Part shown: one piece after another, positions 37,586 to 45,746 of the stretch
Layout: every line of letters starts with the position of its first letter
Position numbering within the stretch: the first letter of the stretch is position 1
The notes under the pieces: generated by a model
What the model was told of the DNA's origin: nothing
Seen by the model: the letters and a program-made list of their open reading frames with translations, nothing else
Database searches by the model: none
Origin: Wenyingzhuangia fucanilytica
GTDB taxonomy: Bacteria > Bacteroidota > Bacteroidia > Flavobacteriales > Flavobacteriaceae
Length of the DNA: 64,000 nt
NCBI RefSeq assembly: GCF_001697185.1
Contig: NZ_CP014224.1
Coordinates: forward strand, 1,178,001 to 1,242,000
Direction of reading: 5' to 3'
Made by a program: the position numbers and the translations under genes

Positions 37586-38146
37586 ATGAAATTAAAAACA
37601 TTAGTGATTGCAACATTTGTAGGTTTATTGATAACTTCTTGTAAAAAAGACGATCCTATTATTCCTAATGAGGAGGAAGTAATTACCACTGTAATATATA
37701 CGTTAACTCCAGTAGTTGAATCGGGTGATACAGTAGTGTTGATGTATAAAAATGATGGAAATAATTCTGATGATGGAGTTTATACGCAAACAGGAATTAT
37801 TAAAAAAAATGCTGAATATACGGCTGAATTAACATTGTTGAATGAAACATTATCACCTGCCGAAGATGTTACGGAAGAGGTTAAAGAAGAAGGAGTAGAA
37901 CATCAATTTTTCTTTACTACACCAACAGGGTTAAATATTACCTATGCGGATAAAGATGAAAATGATCATCCAATTGGAATTGAATCAAATGTTTCTGTTT
38001 TAAGTACCTTTGCAGGAGGAGATTTAACGATTATCTTAAGACATGAACCAAATAAATCTGCAGAAAATGTTTCAAATGGAGATATTACAAATGCTGGAGG
38101 AGGAACAGACGTTGAAGTAACTTTTACCTTAAATGCCCAAGACTAA
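37586..38146 (+). CDS. Outer-membrane lipoprotein of the zinc-uptake-like operon
   Basis: A start at 37586 gives 186 residues with lipoprotein signal MKLKTLVIATFVGLLITSC (Cys19), followed by KKDDPIIPNEEE, an acidic surface-export-type tail. The body is acidic and beta-rich (ITTVIYTLTPV, EHQFFFTTPTGLNITYADKD, DVEVTFTL). It is annotated in relatives as a 'type 1 periplasmic binding fold' protein, from memory. It is always seen next to this receptor type; it may bind metal or help the receptor. The next gene starts 14 bases inside it. Confidence 0.75.
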   Translation: MKLKTLVIATFVGLLITSCKKDDPIIPNEEEVITTVIYTLTPVVESGDTVVLMYKNDGNNSDDGVYTQTGIIKKNAEYTAELTLLNETLSPAEDVTEEVKEEGVEHQFFFTTPTGLNITYADKDENDHPIGIESNVSVLSTFAGGDLTIILRHEPNKSAENVSNGDITNAGGGTDVEVTFTLNAQD

Positions 38147-40448
38147 AAAACAAATTTTAATTATAACATTCATTCTTTTTAGTGTTATAGTTAATGCCCA
38201 AAAATGTGATTTTACTTTATCAGGAGTTGTTGTTGATAGTACAACAGATGAACCTATAGCCAATGCTAGTGTTTACCTAGAGGGGGTAAATAAAGGAGTC
38301 GTCAGTGGTATAGATGGAACTTTTGAAATTAAAAATATCTGTAAAGGAGATTATCATTTAGACATCACTCATATTGGTTGTGAAAACAATCAACAATTTG
38401 TACAAATTCATCACAATACGAAGATTCGTGTTGTGATGAATCATTATATACAGATGTTAGATGGAGTTCACCTCCACGGGCATAAAGCTGAGAATACTAC
38501 ACAAGCAGCTCAGAATATCACCTCAAAAAACATTCAAAATAATGCTAACGAAAACTTATCTAATTTATTAGAAAGTTTAACGGGGGTGAGTACTTTAAAA
38601 AATGGTAGTGGTATTGCAAAGCCGGTAGTACATGGTATGTACGGTAACAGAATTACCATTTTAAATAATGGAATTGCACAAAGTGGTCAACAATGGGGGA
38701 ACGATCACAGTCCTGAAATAGATCCTTTAATAGCTAATAATATTAAGGTGATTAAGGGAGTTGGAGCCTTAGAGTACCAAGGAAGTAGTTTAGGAAGTGT
38801 TGTTCTTGTAACTCCTAAAGAAATTAATAAAGACCCTCATTTGCATGGTGCTGCTAATTATTTTGTAGAAACCAACGGATTGGGGAGTGGTTTAAATCTT
38901 ACCTTAGAAAAAGGAACCAATGGTATTGATTGGAAAATAAATGGTACGCTTAAAAAGTATGGAGATAGAAAAACAGCCGATTATTATTTAAATAATACCG
39001 GAAATCAAGAAGCGAACTTGGCTTTACAGTTAAGAAAACAATTTTCGGATTCATGGGAATCTAAAATTTATGCCAGTACTTTTAATTCAGAATTAGGGGT
39101 GTTAAGAGGGTCTCATATTGGAAATATTAGTGATTTAGAAGAGGCGCTATCAAGAGAAGTTCCTTTTTACACAGAGGATTCTTTTTCTTATAAGTTAGAA
39201 GCTCCAAAGCAAGAAGTTCATCATCATTTATTAAAGTTTTTAAATCATTATAAGATTAATGATGATGAGTTTTACACGTTTACTTATGCTGGACAAATAA
39301 ATAATAGAAAAGAGTTTGATATCCGTAGAGGTAATCGCTCTGGTATTCCTGCTTTGAGTTTAAATATGATGACTCACTTTTTAGAAGCCAAGCATCAAAA
39401 TAAAATAGGGGAGAATATTGAATTTAAAAAAGGAATTCAATACACTTTTACCGACAATACTAATGATTCTGAAACAGGTGTTTTACCTTTAATTCCAGAT
39501 TATTTGTCACATCAACTTGGGACTTTTGTCTTGTTAAATAAAAGATATCATAGATGGATGTACGAGTTAGGGTTTAGATATAATTTTACCTATCAAAATG
39601 TAGCAGCGATATCTAAAACAACTCCTAGAGAAATAGTTAACCATAATAATGTTTTTCATAATGTAAATGTATCTGCTGGATTAAGGTATAGAACTTTAAA
39701 GCAATTGCATTGGGCTTTTAACATTGGCTTGGCATCAAGAAATCCAGCGATAAACGAATTGTATAGTAATGGTTTGCACCAAGGAGTAAGTGGAATTGAA
39801 GAGGGGAATATAAATTTAAAACAAGAAAATTCTATTAAAACCACATTTGGATTAGAAGGAAATGTAGCGCAGAAATGGTTTTTTGAGACTTTGTTATATC
39901 ATCAATACATTAAAGATTATATTTTTTTAAATCCTCAAAATGAAGTGCGTTTAACTATTAGAGGGGCTTTTCCTGTTTTTGCCTATGAACAAACCAACGC
40001 TCAACTTATAGGATTAGATTTGGGAACTACTTATGCGTTTTCTGATGCTTTAAAAGTAGGGGCTAAGTATAGTTTTTTACAAGGTGATAATTTGTCTGAA
40101 GATATTCCGCTAATCAACATGGCTGCAAACAATGCACTTTTAACTTTTGATTATCAATTACCAAGTGGAAATGATTTTAAAAATACTTCTGTAGGATTAG
40201 AATATCATTATGTTTGGAAACAAAATCATTTACTAGCTAGTCAAGATTATGCACCTGTACCTGAAGCATATCAATTATTAGGAGCAAAATTTAGTACAGA
40301 AAAACATTTTAATAAAACCAAATTGTATATATATGCAAAAGCAAATAATTTATTAAATGTAGCTTATAGAGATTATTTAAATAGATTAAGATATTTTGCT
40401 GATGATACCGGAAGAAGTGTTACACTTGGATTTAGAGTTTCATTTTAA
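38133..40448 (+). CDS. TonB-dependent receptor, probable zinc/metal uptake
   Basis: The 771-residue protein has a signal peptide (to about 22, NAQ), a carboxypeptidase-D-like domain (about 25-105) that ends in a histidine-rich run (LDGVHLHGHKAEN), a plug with VVHGMYGNRITILNNGIAQS and GNDHSPEIDP, and a barrel ending in aromatic FRVSF. The His cluster and the adjacent Fur-family gene point to a metal, most likely zinc as in ZnuD-type receptors. The substrate is inferred. It is coupled to the lipoprotein upstream and sits 9 bases before the regulator. Confidence 0.82.
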   Translation: MPKTKKQILIITFILFSVIVNAQKCDFTLSGVVVDSTTDEPIANASVYLEGVNKGVVSGIDGTFEIKNICKGDYHLDITHIGCENNQQFVQIHHNTKIRVVMNHYIQMLDGVHLHGHKAENTTQAAQNITSKNIQNNANENLSNLLESLTGVSTLKNGSGIAKPVVHGMYGNRITILNNGIAQSGQQWGNDHSPEIDPLIANNIKVIKGVGALEYQGSSLGSVVLVTPKEINKDPHLHGAANYFVETNGLGSGLNLTLEKGTNGIDWKINGTLKKYGDRKTADYYLNNTGNQEANLALQLRKQFSDSWESKIYASTFNSELGVLRGSHIGNISDLEEALSREVPFYTEDSFSYKLEAPKQEVHHHLLKFLNHYKINDDEFYTFTYAGQINNRKEFDIRRGNRSGIPALSLNMMTHFLEAKHQNKIGENIEFKKGIQYTFTDNTNDSETGVLPLIPDYLSHQLGTFVLLNKRYHRWMYELGFRYNFTYQNVAAISKTTPREIVNHNNVFHNVNVSAGLRYRTLKQLHWAFNIGLASRNPAINELYSNGLHQGVSGIEEGNINLKQENSIKTTFGLEGNVAQKWFFETLLYHQYIKDYIFLNPQNEVRLTIRGAFPVFAYEQTNAQLIGLDLGTTYAFSDALKVGAKYSFLQGDNLSEDIPLINMAANNALLTFDYQLPSGNDFKNTSVGLEYHYVWKQNHLLASQDYAPVPEAYQLLGAKFSTEKHFNKTKLYIYAKANNLLNVAYRDYLNRLRYFADDTGRSVTLGFRVSF

Positions 40449-40457
40449 TTAACAATT

Positions 40458-40877
40458 ATGAATTTAGAAACAAGATTTACAGATTTACTTAGAGATAGAA
40501 ATTTAAAAGCCACTCCTAAAAGAATAGAGTTACTTAATGTGGTAGCAAGTTATAGTTCTGCAATACCATATAGCGAAATTCAGAGTAAACTAAATCATTT
40601 TGATAGGGTTACCTTATATAGAACAATCAATGCTTTGTTAGATGGAGGTATTATACATAAAGCATCGGTAAGTAGCGATGAGGTTTATTATGCTATGTGT
40701 AAGGAATATTGTACTTCGGAATGTCATAACCATAAACATGTACACTTTAAATGCTTGGAATGTATGGAGGTTTCTTGTGTAGATGTTACAAATCCTCTTC
40801 AGATTCAAATTCCTAATGTGATTATAAAGCAAGTAGAAATTGAGGTAAGTGGTGTTTGCGAAAAATGTGTATCCTAA
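40458..40877 (+). CDS. Fur-family metal-responsive repressor (Zur-like)
   Basis: The 139-residue protein has the Fur winged helix (LKATPKRIELLNVVAS, DRVTLYRTINALLDGGIIHK) and a C-terminal dimer domain with two CxxC motifs (FKCLECMEV near 97-105 and VCEKC near 133-137), which form a structural zinc site. HNHKHVHFKCLEC provides sensory His. Which metal it senses cannot be proven, but its place behind a His-rich receptor favours zinc. It is predicted to bind the palindrome at 37523-37537 and control its own operon. Confidence 0.82.
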   Translation: MNLETRFTDLLRDRNLKATPKRIELLNVVASYSSAIPYSEIQSKLNHFDRVTLYRTINALLDGGIIHKASVSSDEVYYAMCKEYCTSECHNHKHVHFKCLECMEVSCVDVTNPLQIQIPNVIIKQVEIEVSGVCEKCVS

Positions 40878-40883
40878 TAGCAT

Positions 40884-40924
40884 AAAAAACGAGTTTAGTT
40901 TTAAGGGAACTAAACTCGTTTTTT
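40884..40924. terminator. Bidirectional terminator after the Fur-family gene
   Basis: The 17 bp stem AAAAAACGAGTTTAGTT (40884-40900) with AACTAAACTCGTTTTTT (40908-40924) has a 7-base loop. It serves the zinc operon and the convergent NlpE-META gene. Confidence 0.92.
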
Positions 40925-40943
40925 AATATTACTATTTTATTTT

Positions 40944-41714
40944 TTAGGGCTGTACTTTTACAAATTTTGCCAAAGGAGCCATTCTAGCTTTGTTTATAGA
41001 TAAAGTATCATTTTTTATAGCGTAGTTATCCATTACTTCAAGGGCTTTTAACATAGCACCTTCATAAGGAGCGTTAAAGCAAAGTTTTTGCGTAGATGCC
41101 AATCTAGAAATACTCAATCTATTTCCAAATTTTAAATCAAAACTTCCGTGAAAGTTATTACATCCAGAGTTTCCACTAATATTATTGTCAGTAGTACTTA
41201 ATGTAAAGTAAGGAATGTTTTTGTTTTCTTTTTCAATTTCTTCACCTTGTAACTCTATCAACTCCCATTGTACATCAGTAAGAATTGTGTCTGTAGCAAT
41301 TTTGCTTAATACATATTGAGTAGCCAAAGCACCTTTAATATTTTCTTTTTGTTTGTTTAGTTGAATCAAAGTGTTTTCACCTACCATATAGCTGGTTTCA
41401 TCAATAATAATATTGCTTCCAATTTCATCCCAATCAAATTTTCCTTTTTCAGTAATTAATTCATCACTTTTTCCAAGGTATTTAACTTCTTTAGTGTATG
41501 TTAAATCGCTATGAATACTAATTTTAGTCTGTATTCCCTCACAATCAGCACAAGGTATGGTTCCTGTGTAAGTACCTCCCCAATCTAAAGAGTTTTTACT
41601 GTTGTGCTCATCAAGAAAAGAAGAATTAAAATGATGTATATTGTGGTTTTCAGAGGTTTTACACCCTGTAATAACCATACTGATAACGGCAAGGATTAAT
41701 ATATTATTTTTCAT
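40944..41714 (-). CDS. NlpE-META (HslJ) fusion lipoprotein
   Basis: The 256-residue lipoprotein (ITGC, Cys18) joins two known envelope-stress modules. The first is an NlpE-type N-domain with GGTYTGTIPCADCEGIQTKI near 46-65, whose CxxC is typical. The second is a META/HslJ domain from about 145 (WELIELQGEEI, SGNSGCNNFHGSF, LASTQKLCFNAPYEGAMLKAL). NlpE senses copper and surface stress in E. coli; META domains are also stress-linked. The 3' end of the CDF gene overlaps its start by 4 bases, so it is the second gene of a metal-export pair. Confidence 0.87.
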   Translation of the reverse strand: MKNNILILAVISMVITGCKTSENHNIHHFNSSFLDEHNSKNSLDWGGTYTGTIPCADCEGIQTKISIHSDLTYTKEVKYLGKSDELITEKGKFDWDEIGSNIIIDETSYMVGENTLIQLNKQKENIKGALATQYVLSKIATDTILTDVQWELIELQGEEIEKENKNIPYFTLSTTDNNISGNSGCNNFHGSFDLKFGNRLSISRLASTQKLCFNAPYEGAMLKALEVMDNYAIKNDTLSINKARMAPLAKFVKVQP

Positions 41715-42595
41715 AATGATGTGTTTTGGTAAAATGGTTCTATATGTATTAATATATGTCCCAAATTTGGAATTTTATGATGTAATGTATCTTTTAATAA
41801 ATGTGAAATTTCATGCCCTTTGGTTACAGATATATCTCCGTTTACTCTAGCGTGTAAATCAACATGATGTTGCATACCAGCTTTTCTTATAAAACATTTT
41901 TCTGTCCCCATAACCCCAGGTACATTAATTGCTACTTTTCTAATTTCTTTAATTAAATCATCATATCTATGCTCATCCATAATTTCGCCCAAAGCAGGTC
42001 TAAAAATTTTATAAGCGTTAAATATAATAATACCTGATGCTATTAAAGCTGCCCAATCATCGGCATTTTCATATCCATCTCCTAAGGTAACAGCAATTAA
42101 TATACCAATAAATGCGGCTACAGAAGTTAAAGCGTCACTTCTATGGTGCCATGCATCTGCTTTTAGAGAAGAACTATTGGTTTTGAGGCTATTGTGAATT
42201 ACTATTCTGTATGAAATTTCTTTCCACAAGATGATAACTCCTAAAATATATAAAGTCCATGCTTGTGGAACTTTATGTGGGGTTTGTATGTTGATGATAC
42301 TTTTATAAGAAATAATGATGGCAGATGCTACCAAAAATACAACCACAATAAATGTCATTAAAGGTTCTATTTTACCATGTCCGTATGGGTGATTTTCATC
42401 AGCAGGTTTTTTGGCATATTTTAATCCAAATAAAACCAATAAAGATGAAAATATATCAGAGGTAGATTCTATTGCATCGGCTACTAAAGCATAGGAGTTT
42501 CCAATTACTCCCGCTATTCCTTTTATGATAGCTAAAAGAATATTACCAAGTAAACTAAAGTAAATGGTTTTAACTGCTTTTTGTTGATTACTCAT
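41711..42595 (-). CDS. Cation diffusion facilitator transporter
   Basis: The 294-residue protein has six membrane helices, HPYGHGKIEPL near 67-77 and DAWHHRSDALTS near 147-158 (metal site A His and Asp), and a C-terminal cytoplasmic domain with HHVDLHARVNGD. CDF proteins export Zn, Fe or Mn against protons. It is translated into the NlpE-META gene with a 4-base overlap. With the uptake operon next door, this looks like a metal-homeostasis neighbourhood. Confidence 0.93.
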   Translation of the reverse strand: MSNQQKAVKTIYFSLLGNILLAIIKGIAGVIGNSYALVADAIESTSDIFSSLLVLFGLKYAKKPADENHPYGHGKIEPLMTFIVVVFLVASAIIISYKSIINIQTPHKVPQAWTLYILGVIILWKEISYRIVIHNSLKTNSSSLKADAWHHRSDALTSVAAFIGILIAVTLGDGYENADDWAALIASGIIIFNAYKIFRPALGEIMDEHRYDDLIKEIRKVAINVPGVMGTEKCFIRKAGMQHHVDLHARVNGDISVTKGHEISHLLKDTLHHKIPNLGHILIHIEPFYQNTSL

Positions 42596-42674
42596 ACAGA
42601 GAATAAGGATTGCTAATCTTTAAATGATGGTGCAAAATAGTAATTGATATATTATTTTACAAGAAATGTTTTTT

Positions 42675-42714
42675 AGATAAAAAAACACCTTTTACTACAG
42701 TAAAAGGTGTTTTT
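42675..42714 (-). terminator. Terminator of the SlyD-like FKBP gene
   Basis: The 15 bp stem AAAAACACCTTTTAC (42681-42695) with GTAAAAGGTGTTTTT (42700-42714) encloses the loop TACA. Confidence 0.88.
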
Positions 42715-42737
42715 AATATGGTAATTATAGCTATAAA

Positions 42738-43166
42738 TTAATTTACAGCAACTAATTCAATATCAAAAATTAAATCCTCTCCAGCCAATGGGTGGTTAGC
42801 ATCTAATAAAACTTCGTTTTCTTCAACTCCAACAATTAATAAAGCTTGAGTTTGACCATCTTCACGACTTGCCTGTAATTGCATTCCTACTTGTGGTTCT
42901 AAATCATCAGGTAGTTGAGTTTTAGGTAATTTAAAAACTGCTTCTTCATTTCTAGGACCGTAAGCTTCTTCTGCAGGAATGGTAACTTGTTTGTTTTCTC
43001 CAATAGTCATTCCATCTACAGCAACATCAAAACCTGGTATCATTTGTCCAGCTCCGACAGTAAACTCTAAAGGCTCTCTTTCTCTAGAACTATCAAATAC
43101 TTGTTCGTTTGTTAATTTTCCTGTGTAATGTACTTGTACAGTACTTCCTTGTTTTGCTTGAGACAT
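42738..43166 (-). CDS. SlyD-like FKBP peptidyl-prolyl isomerase
   Basis: The 142-residue cytoplasmic FKBP has VQVHYTGKLTNEQVFDSSR, then MIPGFDVAVDGMTIGENKQV with an inserted flap in the middle (PRNEEAVFKLPKTQLPDD), and an ending DANHPLAGEDLIFDIELV, the SlyD/FkpB arrangement. The His-rich metal tail of E. coli SlyD is missing. It should catalyse proline isomerisation and act as a folding helper. Confidence 0.92.
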   Translation of the reverse strand: MSQAKQGSTVQVHYTGKLTNEQVFDSSREREPLEFTVGAGQMIPGFDVAVDGMTIGENKQVTIPAEEAYGPRNEEAVFKLPKTQLPDDLEPQVGMQLQASREDGQTQALLIVGVEENEVLLDANHPLAGEDLIFDIELVAVN

Positions 43167-43244
43167 ATCTCTCTGTTTTAAATTTGAACGAGTAAAGTTA
43201 TGGTTTTCTATATGGATGACTAAACGATTTGCCGATTAATTCCT

Positions 43245-43280
43245 AAAACCTTTAATTTTCTATTCTACATTAAAGGTTTT
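43245..43280 (-). terminator. Hairpin overlapping the stop of the first MG2/plug gene
   Basis: AAAACCTTTAAT (43245-43256) pairs perfectly with ATTAAAGGTTTT (43269-43280). The right arm is the last codons of the gene ending at 43260. The minus-strand tail is only TTTTAGG, so it is a weak terminator at best. Confidence 0.4.
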
Positions 43281-45737
43281 AAAGGTATGTATAGGTTGTC
43301 CTTTAGAAGATATTCCTTCAATTTCTATAATATAATCACTTTTGATGTCACTGGTAAAAAAAGAAACTTTTGTTGGGGTTTCTTTAGTAGTTTTTAGCAT
43401 AGGTTCCCAGTGTAGCGTAGTTCTTAAATCAGCTCCTTTTAATTCATCAAAATCTTTGATGTGATCGGGAGAGAAAAACTCTCTAGCAGTATAAAATCCT
43501 TTTGCTTTAAAATTAAGTACTCCTGGTTTTTCAATTTTTTTACCATTTTTAAATTCATATCCTTTTTTGGGGTATAAAATAATAGCGGCGCCACCAGTTC
43601 CTCCTGCTATATCGTTATAGAGCATATTTACAGTGGCTCCTGTTAAAATATCAACAAAAGAAATTTCATCACAAGTAATACTTCTTAAATAATCCATGGT
43701 TATTTGTCTTCCGTCTAAAAATATTCTAACAATACTGTTGTCTCTGTTCCATAAAAAATTATCAAAATCCTCTCTAATTACGTGGTTTGCATTAGTGTTT
43801 AATAATTCAATAATAGTGGTAGGAGTAAATTCAAGACTGGTTACATCAATTCTATTCATCATATTGTCTGGTCTACGATAAATAGTTCTATTTTCCATTT
43901 CTTTTTTTCTCTTTTCTGCTGCAGTAGCGTTGATAGCGTTTAATTCCACAGCTTTTAATTGTTCTACTTTTTGATTGTACTCAAATTTAATTTGTTGAAC
44001 ATATTGGGCAACTTTTACAAAGTTTTCGTTTTTCTTATAAGTTGACAGCTTACTAGCTTCTTTACTACTTGTTACAGGGGGAGAAGCAGTAGGTTCATCT
44101 AGCACAATACTAACATCTTTTGTTTTTAGGCTTTTACTGTTAAAGTTATCATAACGAGCTTCTATAATTGTAGAAATAGAATCCATAAATGTGTAAGGAC
44201 CAAATTTAAAACGACCTAAAGAATCTGTTTTTTGTATTGGTTCTTGTGCAAAAACTTTTCCTAAAAAAGTAAGTCTAACTTCAGATACATGAGGTTTGTC
44301 TAGTTTTTTAAATTTGGTGGTAGTTCCGGTAATAAAAAGACTGTTTTCTGGACTATATTTTTGTGCTTCTTTTTTTGTTTGTAAAAGTTCTAGCGATGTA
44401 AAACGTTTCCATCCATTGGTCATCATTACTAAGTCTAGTAAGTATTTTCTTTTAGGATCGTTTTCTTTTTCAAAAAAGTAACCAGGTTGTTCTATAGTAC
44501 CTCTTAAATCAGAATTAAGCAATAAGTAGGTTTTAATATTACTTGTTCTTGTGTTGTATGGAAAAGCTTTAAGATCTCTCACACTCATAGAAAAAGTACT
44601 TGTTTCTTTTTCTCCATTAATATCAGTTAAATCAAACAAAACTTCAACTTTTTCTCTAGACTTATACGTTTCTTTAGAGGTTTTGGTCGTTAGTTTTAAA
44701 TTGTCTTTTGGCGTGTCTACAAAAATTGTTCTTTCGGCAACAGGATTTCCATCACTATTAAATAATGTGATATTTACCACACCATCTGTTAAGTAAGAAG
44801 TTGGAATTTTAAGAGTATTTGAAGGAATGTTTTGGGTTTCAAAATTGTTATAAAAAAGAATTCCTCTTTGATGCGCTATTAAAAAAGTGTTTTGCAAACC
44901 ATTAGGCATATTACTGTTTAAGTTTACAATAATGCCATTTTTTGTATTTGTTGTGTTGATTACAAAACCTTTAGGTAATGCTTTTGGTAAGGGATATTTA
45001 ATTTCTTTACCATTAATTGTAGTACTAACGTAGTAGGATTTGTTTTTTTCGGGAATGATAGATAAAAGACCTAAACCTAAATCTATACTTTTAGCTTCGG
45101 CTATTTCATTTCCTTTCTGATCTTTTAGATAGGCTTTGAAGTTTTTAACATTTGTTTTAAAAGCAACTCTGTTTTGTAAACCTTCAATTAAATAACCTCC
45201 TTCCGGATAAAATGAAACCTCTGGTTTAGGTACATCTTTTTCGGTAGTTTGGGTTGAGGATGAAACTGAATCGATGTTGTTACTATCGATGTTTGAATCC
45301 TTATTGATTTTATATATGGGTATTTTTTTTTGAAAAAAAGTATCAGAGGAATCATTCCTCATATAGTTTGTATAGGCTCTTATTGTATATTTTCCTTCTT
45401 GCCAGTCTTCTAAAATTTTAAAATCTCCAGCTACATTAATGTCGTATACGTACAAAGTTTTTTTATCAACAATTTTATTCTCTGGATTGATAAGCTCTAC
45501 GTATAGAATTCTACTTTTAGGTGTTCTTCTATGCGTAATACCATTGATTAAATAAGCAGAAAACCAGATGTCTTCACCTAATGTATAGGCAGGTTTATCT
45601 GTATGAACGTAAGTTTTTTCTGGATATTGATTAAAAATGTAATCCTCTAAATTCTTTTGAATTTGATTAGGAAAACTTGTTTGGGCGTAGTTACATAATG
45701 GGGTAAGAATTAAAATTAAAAAGAGCCTGTTTAACAT
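43260..45737 (-). CDS. MG2/TonB-plug-domain protein (tandem copy 1)
   Basis: The 825 residues start with a signal peptide (to about 19, YAQ). A macroglobulin MG2-type opening (YPEKTYVHTDKPAYTLGEDIWFSAYL near 39-64) comes next, then several beta-sandwich repeats, a coiled segment near 610-640, and a TonB-plug-like domain (RIFLDGRQITMDYLRSI and VDILTGATVNML) before a C-terminal beta-sandwich. No barrel is present. It is a close paralogue of the next gene, 9 bases upstream. Proteins of this type are common in Bacteroidetes; their function is unknown. The plug suggests contact with a TonB-type receptor. Confidence 0.75.
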   Translation of the reverse strand: MLNRLFLILILTPLCNYAQTSFPNQIQKNLEDYIFNQYPEKTYVHTDKPAYTLGEDIWFSAYLINGITHRRTPKSRILYVELINPENKIVDKKTLYVYDINVAGDFKILEDWQEGKYTIRAYTNYMRNDSSDTFFQKKIPIYKINKDSNIDSNNIDSVSSSTQTTEKDVPKPEVSFYPEGGYLIEGLQNRVAFKTNVKNFKAYLKDQKGNEIAEAKSIDLGLGLLSIIPEKNKSYYVSTTINGKEIKYPLPKALPKGFVINTTNTKNGIIVNLNSNMPNGLQNTFLIAHQRGILFYNNFETQNIPSNTLKIPTSYLTDGVVNITLFNSDGNPVAERTIFVDTPKDNLKLTTKTSKETYKSREKVEVLFDLTDINGEKETSTFSMSVRDLKAFPYNTRTSNIKTYLLLNSDLRGTIEQPGYFFEKENDPKRKYLLDLVMMTNGWKRFTSLELLQTKKEAQKYSPENSLFITGTTTKFKKLDKPHVSEVRLTFLGKVFAQEPIQKTDSLGRFKFGPYTFMDSISTIIEARYDNFNSKSLKTKDVSIVLDEPTASPPVTSSKEASKLSTYKKNENFVKVAQYVQQIKFEYNQKVEQLKAVELNAINATAAEKRKKEMENRTIYRRPDNMMNRIDVTSLEFTPTTIIELLNTNANHVIREDFDNFLWNRDNSIVRIFLDGRQITMDYLRSITCDEISFVDILTGATVNMLYNDIAGGTGGAAIILYPKKGYEFKNGKKIEKPGVLNFKAKGFYTAREFFSPDHIKDFDELKGADLRTTLHWEPMLKTTKETPTKVSFFTSDIKSDYIIEIEGISSKGQPIHTFKTFNVE

Positions 45738-45746
45738 ATTTATAGT

